The notes beneath the pieces are model-generated. The model made no database searches, was not told the DNA's origin, and saw nothing but the letters and a program-made list of their open reading frames with translations. From Combretum micranthum (taxonomy: Eukaryota > Streptophyta > Magnoliopsida > Myrtales > Combretaceae): a DNA stretch of 64,000 bases. Below are positions 48,551-61,400 of this stretch, piece by piece. The stretch lies in assembly GCA_024138025.1 (NCBI GenBank), contig JAMXBD010000204.1, positions 744,001-808,000 on the forward strand, read 5' to 3'. The position numbers and the translations under genes were made by a program. Within the stretch, counting starts at the first letter, position 1; each line of letters begins with the position of its first letter.

Positions 48551-50502
48551 ACATTAATTATAATCTTTTTTTTTCAATTTTTTTTTTTTTGCGTATATTT
48601 TCGGGTAAATAAATCTCCATTAAATCACAATATTCCTTGCGTGCCATATTTGCAATAGCCATATTGAGGGCTACCTATAACATTATATAAGTACATACGT
48701 ATACGCATCATTTGCTAGCTGGGATACGCATCATTTGCTAGCTGGGATACTTTCTCAGGAGCATGGGTATTTTATATCTAAGGGCGTTTATACACAAAAG
48801 GTAGCACAGTAGGATGCAATGCGACGGCTATAGCTTTGGATGTAAAGAAGTTTTCTTAATCAAATCCCGGTGATTAAATAAAATATATAAATGAATAAAT
48901 GTTTTGGAGGAAGAAAACCAAAACGAGTATATAGGTTTGTATGTATGTATAGTATAGTACATAAAATCATTTGAAAGAGGAAAAGATATAGTTGGATGTT
49001 CTGTTCAAGTTCATATGCCTGGACTATCAGCTGCAACTAAAGAAATAACCTTAAAAAAAAAAAAAAAATTTAAATCAGTGATCATGGCATTAATGAACCT
49101 GATTTTGATGAAATTTATTAAATGGAATGACGAAAGCACAGCACCAAACACCAAAACATTTTTTTGTCTTTTGGCTTAATACGAATTGGGGTTTCTTTTT
49201 CTTATAATAATATTATTCATGTCCCCAATATCCCTAATATGTATAAGTGCAACAGAGTATTTGACTACTTTTATTTTTCAAAAGTTATAGGTCCCATGTA
49301 GTACTAAATTAAATCCAATATAAATTATGGTTGTCCCATGATGTCTTAAATCAGAATATTGAGATATGCTTTTTTTTTTTTCCTTTTTTTCCCCCTCTTC
49401 TTTTTTCAAAGTCAACTTGATTGTCATTATTTTTTTTGTCCCAAGTAACAAATTGTGTGGCGATTGGATAACAATTTTGGAATAATTGAACTCCTTAAAA
49501 CTTTTTATGATGACTGTTATCAAAATTTAATCGCAAAGTGCCATACTTTCTAGTGAATAATTGAAGACATCTTTTGCCACAAAGAAATTCAATTTAAAGT
49601 TTTATATTCCCACGCTTTATATTATCGGTGGTTCTTCTTTTAACATTTCCCAAACCTCTATCATCATTCTAACTTTATGGTTGGTAAGCATTAATAATAT
49701 TTAATTAACACTTGGATTAAGTGATGAATGAGTGAAATGACGTATATTATATAGTGTCCAAAATGAAAATACATATCTTAAGCTGATAAGGGATGACAAC
49801 CGTATAGAAGTTACGGAAAATTAAATCATGCATATAAGGTTTTATGTAGCTATACCTAGATTCAGCACAAGTTATTTGGAACCAACTTATTAACAAGAAC
49901 CTGGTTAGATTAGGAATTAAGGAGATAATATTATATATATATATATATATATATTATAAACCAATTGACATTTGTGAATCCTTATTACGCGATTCAATTT
50001 TAATGCATATTACTTACCCTAAAAAAGCTAAACCAGAATAAATACTAGACGTATCACTTATGGCAATATATTTTAAATTTTAAAGTGAGAAATAATTTAG
50101 CCTTTGTATAAATGGTTATTGCTCATTCTACTGTATCAAGGACTGGGACACATATAATTAATGTAGTGGAATCAGACCTAATGACGACAGTAAAATAGCA
50201 CACACTCCATTAAAGAAAAAAGTCGAAAACAGCTTTCTTAAAGCAAAATAATTAGAAGCTAATAATATTTTGCAATGTAGGATTTACGGATCATTAGAAC
50301 TGCTCTTTCATCAATTACTCTTACTAAATTAATACACTGTATTGGACATAGAGAGAGAGAGAGAGAGAGAGCCAAGCTTTCACGGAATCTTTCGCCAGTT
50401 TTAAAATTCCACGGCCTTGTTGTTGTTATTTGGTTCATCACTCTAGTTTTAATGACAAAAGTTTGTTCGGACGTGATATTTTTATTACGATGAGAACGAT
50501 TA
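48551..50502. other. AT-rich intergenic DNA downstream of the bZIP gene
   Basis: No coding region recognised. It holds poly-A/T runs, an (AT)n tract at about 49930-49955 and a (GA)n tract at 50349-50369. The (GA)n tract lies 130-150 bp beyond the bZIP stop on its downstream side. A tttatt at 50481-50486 reads AATAAA on the minus strand and could serve as polyadenylation signal for the bZIP gene. Confidence 0.5.
48701..48746 (+). repeat. Perfect 23-bp tandem duplication
   Basis: atacgcatcatttgctagct plus ggg occurs twice in direct succession (48701-48723, 48724-48746). Confidence 0.95.
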
Positions 50503-51066
50503 TTATTGCATGGCCATGCATGCTGATTCATCGGGCAAATTATCGTACTGCTGGAGCTGGAGCTGGAGCTGTTGGAATACTAAAATCCGACGTATGTCCC
50601 TCAATTTTTGCTGGAGCATGGATTGCTCGGACCGGAGCCGCTCATTATCGGTCCCTAAACGATGACAACTATACAAAGCAACGCGTAGCCGGTTTGAAAT
50701 TTCTCTGTTTTCGATTCTTAGCTGGTTCACCTGGTTCCTTAGGTTTTCCAAATGCTTTTGTTTGCGCATGCGTGACCGCCTGGCTGATTCTCGGTTCGAC
50801 ACCATCCGCCTCCGTTTACGCTCGTCTACGACAAGAGCCGTCTGTTTAGTGTCATTGGGATCGGAATTCGGCTCGTCTTGATCTTGGTTTGGTTCATCAG
50901 ATGAAGCGGGGCTTGAAGCAGTAGTGGCTAGTTTTGGGGACTGTACTACGACGGAGTAAAGGTCGGAACAATAATAACCCCATGGGGTAAGTCCCGTGAC
51001 AAAAGAGGTAAAAGGGTTTCCGACAATAATGGCGTCGGATGGATCCATGGCCGGCGAAATGGACAT
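50503..51066 (-). CDS. Group S-type bZIP transcription factor, 187 aa, intronless
   Basis: A nuclear DNA-binding protein that should dimerise and bind ACGT-core or related promoter elements. In the 187-residue product: an N-terminal Ser/Pro/Asp-rich region (1-80), the basic region from residue 81 (DERKRRRMVSNRESARRSR) with the invariant N-x7-R (Asn91, Arg99), then a long zipper at 109, 116, 123, 130, 137, 144, 151 and 158 (L, L, I, A, L, L, L, I). A Gln-rich FQQLQLQLQQ end follows. The NREISNRLRVALY and ILVFQQLQ segments recall the Arabidopsis bZIP8/bZIP4/bZIP5 type. The ATG at 51066 is chosen because the TATA box at 51144-51153 predicts transcription from about 51120. A longer frame from 51186 would start upstream of that box; the ATG at 51048 has a good context and is an alternative. 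The frame is intact, and this is the only convincing host gene here. Confidence 0.92.
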   Translation of the reverse strand: MSISPAMDPSDAIIVGNPFTSFVTGLTPWGYYCSDLYSVVVQSPKLATTASSPASSDEPNQDQDEPNSDPNDTKQTALVVDERKRRRMVSNRESARRSRMRKQKHLENLRNQVNQLRIENREISNRLRVALYSCHRLGTDNERLRSEQSMLQQKLRDIRRILVFQQLQLQLQQYDNLPDESACMAMQ

Positions 51067-51143
51067 TATTGGCCGGAAAATTTTGGAAGTAGAGAGAAGA
51101 AGAGGTAGGAGGAGAAAAGGGAAGAATTGCAGCTCCGGAGACT

Positions 51144-51153
51144 CATATTTATG
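51144..51153 (-). promoter_or_regulatory. TATA box of the bZIP gene
   Basis: CATAAATATG on the minus strand, 78 bp upstream of the chosen ATG. It is followed by a C/T-rich leader (ttcttcccttttctcctcct), typical of plant 5' UTRs. Confidence 0.6.
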
Positions 51154-51159
51154 GACAAG

Positions 51160-51340
51160 GTAAAGCGTCCTGATGTGGTTTTGCAAAAGGAAAATAATAA
51201 AAAATTAGGGAAAAAATTATCCTGGTGGGGAATGAATAATTTTAAACCAAGGATATTTTCGTAAAAAAAAATATTAACAGTACATTTGGTGGCCAATCTA
51301 AAGTGTCTTATGTGGTTTGGCAAAAGGCAAAGAAAAAGAA
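51160..51340 (-). promoter_or_regulatory. bZIP upstream region with an imperfect direct duplication
   Basis: The stretch at 51166-51200 (taaagcgtcctgatgtgg, ttttgcaaaagg) is repeated imperfectly at 51299-51334 (taaagtgtcttatgtgg, tttggcaaaagg), about 133 bp apart. The duplicated block covers the region just upstream of the TATA box, where regulatory sites would lie. Confidence 0.5.
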
Positions 51341-52217
51341 AATGTGATTAAAATTCAAATGAAAGTATTTTTTTTAAGGAATATAATAATGATGTGATAG
51401 TTATAATTTTCTTTGGTTATATTTAAATGAAATTAATAATAAATTATGAACATATATGAAAGTTAGCAAGAAAATTCTATGGTTTTATAATTTTTTCTTA
51501 AGAAAATTGGTTATATTAATTATTTAACGGTTCAAGTTCATATCATATTAATAGTGAACCACTCAAACACTTAATATATCGATTATTATATTTATTTTAA
51601 TAATTAGATGATTATTTGTATGAGCATATTGACGGGATTGGATTAGATGAACTTATTAATGGGACTATGGAAGTTTCTAAATTACCAATATATATTACTT
51701 CAATTTGTGTTTGTACATATCACAATATATTCATTAGAAATTTGAGTCTATTTTTGGATATTTAGCTTTTTAGATGTGCAGGGTTCAGTAAGATAGTATG
51801 GCCACAAACCAAAGTTGTCATTACTGGTTTAGAAATTAAGAAAGTGAAGTAGTTCCATATTACAAAATGCCAAATTTAGCATTAAACTTCCCAAAAAAAT
51901 TTAATTTGGTAATTGTTTTTAGATATAAAAGAAGTAGCTTATCAATATTATAATTAGATAGTGTTAAGATTATTAGTAAATAATTAATGATATTCTAACT
52001 TTTCTATGTCTATACAAATAAAGCGAATGATGTTAAAAAGATAGTAAAAACAGTTACAAAAAATTTAATTAGATATTGAATTAACTACTCTAAAATTTGA
52101 GAATTAAATCAAATTTTCTTCTAAAGATTAAATACCTAATTCCACATCTACTCAAAATGTATTACATCCAATATGTATAGTTTACATTGAATGTAAGTGT
52201 ATGACCGGAAAAGCAAC

Positions 52218-52257
<40 letters not shown>

Positions 52258-54211
52258 TATAACTACAGAACAAATAAGCAATAGTTATTATTTCTTACTG
52301 CATTTAAAATGGTATAATCAATAAATTAGGAATATTTTCAAAAATATCAATACAATCTCATCTTAATCCATATATTAAAAAAAAAAAAAGCCATCACTTC
52401 AAACACACACACACACACACACACATTAAAGTAATACAAGCATATTATTAAAAAAAGTTATGATAAACTTGCTGCAAATGGATGGATGGATATAGACCAG
52501 GAATTCGGGTCAGTTTTTGGCACGGGCGGCACCCTTTAGATTTAGCTTTATTAAAAAGGACATGGGGGTGACATAAGACAGTGGGACCCACCCGGTTTAG
52601 ACATTAGAGTAATAATGGATGGCTTAGAAATTAAGAAAAGGAATTAGTTCGTTCCGTTTGGTAATACATCATATCATATCGGATTAAGTACGCCTCCTTT
52701 ATACTATGTTTAGTGTGTGTTGAGTGTGTTTGTGTGTATGGCCCCTGTAAAGGAAATGAGCCATCATCCATCCTTAACATGGTGGACAACGTTTGTAAGG
52801 AAACCACAGCTTTTCTTGGATTAAAATGTCATTATCATTTAATGGTCGGCAAAAAAAAAGAAAAAGAAAAAGAAAATTCCATTTTAATGAAATTACGTAA
52901 ATCTCATTTATTTACTGATTATTAATTAATTATATTTCAATAAAACAACATCACAAAATTTAACCACACCCACTTATAATCTAGTAATATTAACACTAAT
53001 CTTCTAACAAGATGAACTAGAATCTAATTCCTTTATCATGATTTTATGGTCATTGGGAAAAAAAAAAAAAGAATAGAGAAACAAATTGTTTTTTTTTTTT
53101 TTTTTTTTGCTCTCTCTATCTAATATTCATCAGACTATACATGGTAAAAGCTAAGAGGCATTTATATATTTTTTGTATTTCTTATATAACAACCTATAGA
53201 TACATACTAAATTTGTATAATTCATAATAAATTTTTAATACCCATTTTATATGTGTTGATGCTATGCTTTCACAGAACAAAAAAGGAAAAAAGAAGTAGT
53301 ATATGCAAATTTAGGGCATATGAATAATGGAAAAGGAGCAAAATTACTACTTTCAAAAGGCATGCCCAATTAAGCTTGCACATTGGACACGTTTCTCCAC
53401 TCCATCAGTTGAAAGTTTGGAGCAAATGGGTCATTTGAAAAGCGACTAACATCCGTGTGTATGACTCGGCTAAAGTGACAATAGGGATACGATGGCTGAC
53501 TAAAGACGTATTTCGAATTTCACCGATCTAAAATTGTTAAATCCCAACAACTAATAAAAAACATTAGGACAAATATAGATATTACGAATGAATTATTCAG
53601 TGCATAGTTTAAAGCACTTTTATTCAATTATTTGGGGTGAGCAACTGTGACCACAGCTCAAATGGCCATCTTTCCAAGGAGATTGTTGTTAGGCTCTAGT
53701 GTAACAAGTACGAGCTCACCTAGCGTGTATATTATTGGATATGCCACCTCAACATAAGTTTTCTCTTTATTCTATCCATCAACTTCATTGACCTAATGGA
53801 TGGTCATATTGTGTCAAGAAATTCAAATTGTAATGCTTAAAATCAAACTATGACAATTTGCTACATGTCTATATTATTATAAACATGTTAAGGTTTAGAA
53901 CATGTTAAGATCCATAAATAAAAATAAATATAACATGCAAATCACATAAGATCTGTGCAGCAATAATTTCATTTATATTAGCATCATCAAAACCACAAAA
54001 AAATGATTCAATAGATGTCACACACCATGTGTTATGTACACTGAATAAGTAATTACCAATAAAATTTTAATAAATGCAATATGTATAGATTATAGTTGGT
54101 ATTTGTTATAAAATCTACCATTTCCTTTAGAAGTAGCTCATCAATTCCATTAACGTAGAAACATCACCACTACATAACTACAAAGACTGAAAGCTAGATA
54201 CTAAAAACTAA
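51341..54211. other. AT-rich intergenic DNA
   Basis: No coding region recognised. (AT)n and (AC)n tracts at 52219-52248 and 52402-52424, poly-T at 53088-53109. A moderately complex stretch at 53640-53850 has weak resemblance to a SINE head but lacks a clear box B. Confidence 0.5.
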
Positions 54212-54467
54212 TGGATAAATCACATAAGAAGGTATCAACATTTAGGGTATATTCATTTAAGATATCAATATTTCAAATAATTAAAAAGAGGTATCAACAT
54301 TTTATAAAGATCATTTAAGACATCAATATTTCGATTACATTTCAATTAAGTTTCTAAAATTTTCATTAATTCTTAGTTATTAATATCTTATTTAACTCAC
54401 TTTGCAAAACATTGATATTGCTTTTTTTAACTACTTTAAATATTGATACCTTAAATGAATTTATCCA
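54212..54467. mobile_element. Small fold-back element, copy 2
   Basis: Ends tggataaat (54212-54220) and atttatcca (54459-54467) are inverted repeats, and the arms carry repeated aaggtatcaa / ttgatacctt words. The interior words attcatttaag and atcaatatttcaa match the element at 44738-45071. Related partial sequence continues to about 54535. Flanks aaaaactaa and aaaacttta are only weakly similar as a 9-bp duplication. Confidence 0.5.
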
Positions 54468-54559
54468 AAAACTTTAATTCCTCTTTTGAATTACTTGAAA
54501 TGTTGATACCTTAAATGAACTTACATCAAACATTGGTCTATTTTAATGTAATTTAAAGA

Positions 54560-56400
54560 ATAAGTTACATTGCTTTTAGACAATATAAAGGTGTTTTAAC
54601 TGATTTTATGACATAAATTCATATTATTTTTATTACAAGGAATAAATTGGATTACTTGAGAAATTGAAGATATTTGATCAAGTTTTGGAAGTAATTCGAG
54701 CACATTGAAGATATAATGAAGACTTGATTTATTCTATGCCTCGAAGGATGTTTGCAAGCTATTAAAGTACTTAAGCAAGATGAGAAAAAAGATAAAGAAG
54801 TGTCTCTACTTGGACTTTAGGCAGTTTAATCTCTAAAGTTTTAAATGTTGCAATTTAGTGCTCTAAACTTTTAAAAGTTATCCAATTTACTATCTCTATT
54901 GTGTATAATTTTAACAAACATTAGCTTTTACTGATGTGTGTAATTTTTTTCCAAGTGAAAAGACACATTGATTGAATTAAAAAATTTATTATTAGAACTT
55001 AGTAATATAAGGAAATAATCTAGCATTTATCATGTTTAATGATCATAAATGGTGAAAGAGTAAAAGTTAGTTAAACAATGTAAATGCTAGATTGTAACTG
55101 GTTAAATTAAGGGTTTAATAGTAAATTATTTAATCTAGTCTATATATCTTGTCTATGCTTGTCTATGAAATGGGAGGGGGGGGGAAACTACAATAGTATG
55201 CCACATAAGCAAAAGTTGACATCTTTCAAAATTATATATGGTGGAGATACTAAATTGAACATCTATTAATATTTGGAGCACTAAATTACAACTTCAAAAA
55301 TTGTAGACACTAAACTACCTAAATTTAAAAGTAAAGGCACTTCTTTAGCCTTTCTTTCGAGCAAGTAATATGGCTAAATTCTCATTTTATTGAAGTCATG
55401 TTGTGATTAATTAATTTCTAGGATGTGCATAGGCAAAAGCATGATTATGCCCAAATTCATGCATCTCTAATAAGTTAGGCGTGATTTTTTTTTTTTTTTT
55501 TATGTAAACTCTAGTAGTACCCTAGCCTATAGGTAGTCACTGTCTTCTTAGAAGAGATTAGAAACAATACTTCAAACAAATAGAGAGTCAGAGAAAAGAA
55601 ATCAATATACTTGAAAAGGTTCCGTAGGAAAAAGTAATTGTGCTCAACTACAAGAATTCCATTTTCTCGTGCTTTGATTGTTAATTTCATATACAAGATG
55701 ATATCATAGTTTTCTTGTATCTTGACTTATGTACTAAATAACCATATTCTTATTTAATTTAATTTCGATCTTTGTTTCTTGTGATTCAGTTATGTGTGCT
55801 TAATAGAATTAGTTTAATATTTCTAGAGAGTTAATTTGATTTATTAGATATTGTTTATAGTGGATAGTATTGTATGTATATAATTAGATTAGTATAATTG
55901 AATAGAGTTGCACATGATCTTGAGTATGCGACAACATAAATCTATTGAACTATGATCAAACCTAATGGAGAAATTCACAAAACGAATTAATTAATATGGC
56001 ATGATAAGTAATTAGGATAATGCGATCTAAAACAATTAATAAGGAAAGATCCAATCAAATGATAGATGATAAGAGGTTGTTGGGTTATACAATCTCTACC
56101 ATAATCTATATTGGGAATTTTCACGATGTAGAATTATGGAGATAAAAATTAATTAGTTACACGCATATTTCCTAAGCATAACAATGTCTAGATGTTACTT
56201 TCTTATGTTCTTGATATCTATTATTGATTTTGCTTCCTATTTGCTAAATTGTTAATCAAGATCTTCAATTCAACCTATCAATATAAATTTCCATTTGGAT
56301 AATAAGGTATAGGCTAGTACTAGTAGTAGCAATCCCTGTAGGATCGCCACTTTATCAAGTTCTCTACACTACAATAAAAGGTAAGTCCACTTGTAAAACT
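54560..56400 (+). mobile_element. Probable solo LTR interrupted by a fold-back element
   Basis: The right part contains gcaatccctgtaggatcgcc (56328-56347), the sequence type that precedes the 3' end of many long plant LTRs. The body has the T-rich, A-poor style of the LTRs at 3230-4745 and 10494-12046. No coding. The ends are not defined by a target duplication. The element at 54793-55347 sits inside it. Confidence 0.4.
54793..55347. mobile_element. Fold-back element with long (about 150 bp) inverted arms
   Basis: The left arm from 54793 (taaagaagtgtctctact, aatttagtgctctaaac, caatttactatctc) is mirrored by the right arm ending at 55347 (its complement reads taaagaagtgcctttact, aatttagtgctccaaat, caatttagtatctcc). 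Element ends are AAGAAGTG...CACTTCTT between TA and TA, compatible with a TA target duplication as in Tc1/Mariner-type elements; a Mutator-like origin is not excluded. Non-coding. Confidence 0.6.
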
Positions 56401-57029
56401 AATCAATACCATAAACTACAATAACAATAAGGTTGTAAAATTTGCGATTCTATATAAAACTATCAGAGGACCTTAAAAACAAAACATAGAAGCATAATTT
56501 CCTGGAACCTATATAAAAAACTTTGAAAAACTATAGATATGCTTACAAACAATTTTTAAAAATTTGAAATATGTAATGAAAATTTAAAAAATAAGGGAAA
56601 TAAGTTCTCTTTCTTTACATTATTCTTAATACATAATATAACAAGTAGAAAAAAATGACAAGTAGAGTTGGAACTAAATTTTTCTTTGTTGTTTTATTGA
56701 AAAAGGTTATAAATCAAAGGAGAATTAGACCTTTCAACTCATCTTGAGTTCTTGTTTAATAAATAAAATAAAATAAACAAGTTCACTTGTGAACTTTTTT
56801 CCTAGAAAGTCAAAATTGAATGAAAGCTAGAGTTAACTCATTTTTATTGTTCTGGGGTTTCGTTCTCGGTATTGTCAGACTTAAGGTTCCTAGGTCCAAA
56901 CTAGCCCTAGGGTATTCTTGTAGGGTTTCAGTCTTTCGATTCCGATTTTTGAAACCGAGTTCGGGTTGCTAAGAAGACGAGGGCTTACACTGACACTTCT
57001 AGTAAATTATATTCTTTGGTACTTCCCTT
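56401..57029. other. AT-rich DNA between LTR-like segment and gag fragment
   Basis: No domain recognised. The expected continuation of the minus-strand element (zinc knuckle, pol) is not seen, so the element is truncated here. Confidence 0.4.
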
Positions 57030-57880
57030 CTCCACTAACAATTTCTATAAAACTGTTGTTTGGCTTGAACCTTTTTTATTTAGCCTTTCATGAAATCTTC
57101 TACCAATTCTCGAAAATTTCTTATATCAAATTCTTCCAACTTCACTCGCAACTCCTTGTCTAGTCCATTTAAAAAGACTTACCTCTTTAGCTTCTCGCTA
57201 TACTCGTACAAGTCAGGCGTATATACGCCTGAAGTAGCCGACTAGACTTGATCTCATATTGTTCCACCATTCTGCCTTGTTACACAATATGCAAGAAGTC
57301 TGAGCTATACTGAACTCGGAGACTACTTGGGAAGTAGTTCTCCAGAAACTCATGTTGGAACATCTCCCAGGTGATTAGATGCATCAGCTCTCTACTCTTG
57401 CATTCCCACCACAAACGGGCATTTAGGCAAAGCATATAAGTTCCATAGGTTATCTTTAGGTGTTGCAGAAACTCAAATGCACCGAATGACCTTTCTATTT
57501 ATGCAAGCCAATCTTCCGCCTCGTCAGGCTTCCTAAAGGCTCTATCAAAGTATCTATTACTCTTGACAAATTCCGGAAAAATGCTTTGGTAGGGTCCTGG
57601 TGGTGGCGATGGCAAAGGTATGGTATGTGTCTGCTTATTATGTGGTGTAGGTACTTCCACGGATGCTTCATGTTCGTTTTGGGGTAGGGTTGGAGCAAAA
57701 ACGTGTGCATTCTATTGTTGCACGAGAATATTCAACAATTGTGCTATCTGCACAAGAGTGGTATGATTGTCAACTTGTGGATTTGGCGATAGCATAGCTT
57801 GCGGATTTAGAGGAGGAACTTCGATTGATTTCCTTCCCCGGCTGGTTGATTTGAAGAATGTTGCTTGTGGTTTCACCCCC
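57030..57880 (-). pseudogene. Gag fragment of a chromovirus-like Ty3/Gypsy element
   Basis: The minus strand reads YFDRAFRKPDEAEDWLA, IERSFGAFEFLQHLKITYG, MLCLNARLWWECKSREL, LITWEMFQHEFLENYFPSS and, after a break, QGRMVEQYEIK. This is the conserved Retrotrans_gag pattern of plant chromoviruses (F.G..dp..AE.Wl..iEk.F......e..kv..a...L.g.A..WW, then W..F...F...YFP, LxQGxMSVxEYxxKF). It belongs with the primer site at 63309-63320 and the LTR from 63333 on the same strand; solo LTR D separates them. In-frame stops are present and pol is missing. Confidence 0.75.
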
Positions 57881-58423
57881 TTCGATATGGCTGTTCAAAT
57901 ATTTTAATTATGTGAGTGCATTCTTTTCTCTAAACTTATTAAGTTTTATCACGAAATTTAACGGAAATCTCATAAATCTAGAACAATCATAATTATCAAA
58001 ATTAGATGCAAAAATTTACGAAATCAAAAGCATAACAGATAAAATTCAAATAGCCATAAAAAGGAATTTTCATTTAATAGAAACATGGAAAGCTTAAACA
58101 TAAAAAACTAGAAATTATAAATGAAACTCAAACTCATGGAAATAAAATCACAGAACAAACACTCAACAAAAGTTGGTAAGTAATCAAGAATTTTCGAAAT
58201 ATAACTTCATAAAATCACAAAATAGGACATCTTTTAAGAAATTTATTTAAGGAAAAAGGCATAGCATAAATATCATAAAACGATACAAAGAATTCATATT
58301 AAGGGCTTCATCAATTTATTGTTACCTTCTAGATACTTAACTACTTCTTTTAATTATTCTTACTTTAGTTAACTAAGGCACTATGCTTTAGGTAAATGCG
58401 ACGCTTCCTTCTTGACTCGACAT
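57881..58423 (-). other. 5' untranslated/leader part of the chromovirus-like element
   Basis: Lies between the gag fragment and the insertion point of solo LTR D. No coding recognised on either strand. Confidence 0.35.
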
Positions 58424-61400
58424 TGTAAACCCCCCGAAAATTTCATAATTCTTAAAAATAATCCTAGAAGTCTACTATCAAAAATTTAAATCCCGAAAAA
58501 CGACTCAAGATAAAAACCAAATTCTAGACCGAGTCAAAACCGGAAACGAAACCCTAAAAAAAATCGAATCAAGTTAAAACTTAATTCCAAGTAAGATCTA
58601 AAATGAGTTCTTCTTGATCTTGAGAAAACGAGGACTCTTGAAACAAAATATAAAGTCCAACTACCGGTTTAACCAACGTCCATACGCCAATCAAATCATC
58701 TAACAAATTCCTAAAACGCAAATCAAAATGATATATGCAAATATCGCTTAACAACGAAATGAGAAGATCCTAAATCTTTCGGTAAGTTTCAGAATCAGAA
58801 ATTTTAATTTTCACCAAGAGTCAAACCGAGTCAACCCCCACCCATAGACTTGGTTAAACGATCCCGAGAACTAAAAACTATTAGATAATCACAAATAAAA
58901 TAAGATAAACCATAAATATTGAACTAAAAATATAAAATGATCAAAACTCGAAAATTATATGATCTTACAAATAGCTCAATAAAATCGGAAGTCAAAACGG
59001 AACCCTAAAGGTCAACAAAGCCTATAACAAACCCTAGTGTTTAAGATCCGGCAATCCCGCATTCTCGAATCCTAGAAAACGAAATTAAGCCAATAGCTTA
59101 AAATAGTCTATAATAATATAGGGTAACATAAAAATATCAGATTCGCGAATTTCGAGTGTCCTTCGGACTCAAACGAGATCAGTTCTTGAAAAACGTGTCC
59201 CGGAGCTCGGAATATTAAAAATATTCCGTTTATAAATAGACTCGTAAAATATAGGATTCCAAAAATATCAGTTTTAGAATTTTTTGGTAGCTAAAAATAA
59301 GATATAGCTCGATTACACGTTTTTATTACCCGGTACTTTAATTGTCTAGTATATATTCATAGTACTTTTTATATATTCATTACTATTTCACTATCTCTAC
59401 TTTTTCTTAACCTATTTCTTACTACCTACATACCTATTTTCTTACTTTTTATATTTCCATACACCTTTTATAAATCATATCTTACATATTAATTATTTTC
59501 TTACAAAATTCACTCAAAAATCAACTCACTCCCCCTCTACATGTACTAGAACCAGCGCCCCCCTCTCTCTCTTCCAACAATTTATTTTTTTTTCAAATTA
59601 TTTTATTACATCTAATTTTCACTCCAAAAATTCTATAAATACCCCTTCCTCTTTCACTCTTTCACACAATTCATTCTACTACCAAAACTCTCTCAAATTC
59701 ACTATAAAACTCTCTCCATAAACTTTGCTCTAACTCTCTTTCACCAAATACTCACAAGAGTTTCCCTTTATACAATAAACTACCATTTCTCCAAACCCAC
59801 ATAACCATACATTCACTACTATCTTTATACCACAAAAATACCTTAAGTAAGAATTTCTTTCAACCATTTAATTATCCATGTCATGTAACTTAGCATGACT
59901 ATGGTGTTGTTTTGAAACTCATATGAGTAGTAAAAGCAACAACATGTTCATGTTTTGTTCTTGTACATAAGCTTCCTATTTTATTATGTTGTTATTATTA
60001 TTGTTATTATTTGCTTCTACTTTATCTTATATAAAGTATTATGTATACTATGTATATATATTTAGAGCATATAAGCTCATTTGTTATTTATTTACTTTCA
60101 AGTTATGCAATTTATTTATTTCATGTTGTTATTAAGACTAGTCTTTCTAGTCTTAGACTTGTCCATATCAAGTCAAAACAATTTTTTATTTATTTTCTTT
60201 AATCTTTTGGGACTAGTCCATTCTTAGTCCCGGGACGCCTTGATGAAGCTAAGGCTCTAATACTTGACCGGGATACCTTGATGAAGCTAAGGTTCCCAAT
60301 ACTTGATATTTTATTTTCTTGCTTATTATTTATTTCTCGTATTTTCTTATGTTCTTATTACTTTATATGCTCATGATACTTACATCTACATAATGTTAAT
60401 GTCTCAACTAATCTAAAAGTAGAATTTTATTTTATTAAAGGGACTCAAAACCAGATTTTTGATTATGTGATTTATCACAAAATCATGAAGTTATTATCAA
60501 CTAGAAATAGAGTTTTCTCGAAGTTTTCTTAAATAACAAAGATGGTTTTACCAAAGAAACATAAGGAATAAATATTTTCTTTGCATATTATGGTAAACCA
60601 AGTTTTAGTAAAATAATTTGTTAATATTCAAAGTTTTACAAAAAGCTTAAGATTTAAACTCTCTTTCACTCCATAAGGAAGCCAAGAAACAAACTAGTTT
60701 TCAAAGTTAAGATGAATTCAACCCATAAAGTTATAAACCCACTTAGGAAAAATAATGATTTTCAAATTTCTAAAGAAAGAACTTGTTTTCAAATAATATA
60801 AACAAGATAAGATTATAAACAAAGGGTTTTATCCATAAAGAAAATTCTTTTTCAAATGAAGTAAAAGAACAAGTTTTAGAAAGCAAAAACTTATATTTTA
60901 GAAATAGATATAAGAAGACAAGATTCATTTTCTAAAACAATCCTAAATACAAAATTATAAAAAGGTTTTCAATAACCTAATATACTTTTTGATAAAATTG
61001 ATCTTTTATCAGTAGAAGTGAAATTTATGAAACACTAAGGTTAAAAGAAAATTTTCTTGTTTTGGAAAAAGGAATGAAGGAAATAAAATAAGAATATACT
61101 AATTTATAATGAAAATATAAAGTTTCTTCCAAATACTTGAAAAGGAATTTATCAAGATAAGTTTTAACACTTTAAAAAGAATTGTTTTATGAAATAAATT
61201 GTTGAGACACTACCATTAGAAATTCTGCATATAAAGTAAGCTTATCTATTTATCAAATATACGTTCATAATTATATATATATATATATATATTGTTACAA
61301 AAGGATTTTTCTTTAAAATAAAGTTGAGTTAGAAAACGGATTTGCAAAAGTTTGGTAATTTTCGTTTTATATCTGTACCCAATGTTTTCGGAACCCAAAT

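Noticed and set aside
50430..50849. Plus-strand open frame of 139 codons across the bZIP gene
   Set aside because: Antisense shadow of the bZIP coding region; no motif, and the minus-strand frame carries a complete bZIP domain.
53640..53850. Possible tRNA-derived SINE (agctcaaatggcc)
   Set aside because: A box A-like word is present but no acceptable box B at the right distance, no 3' tail and no target duplication.
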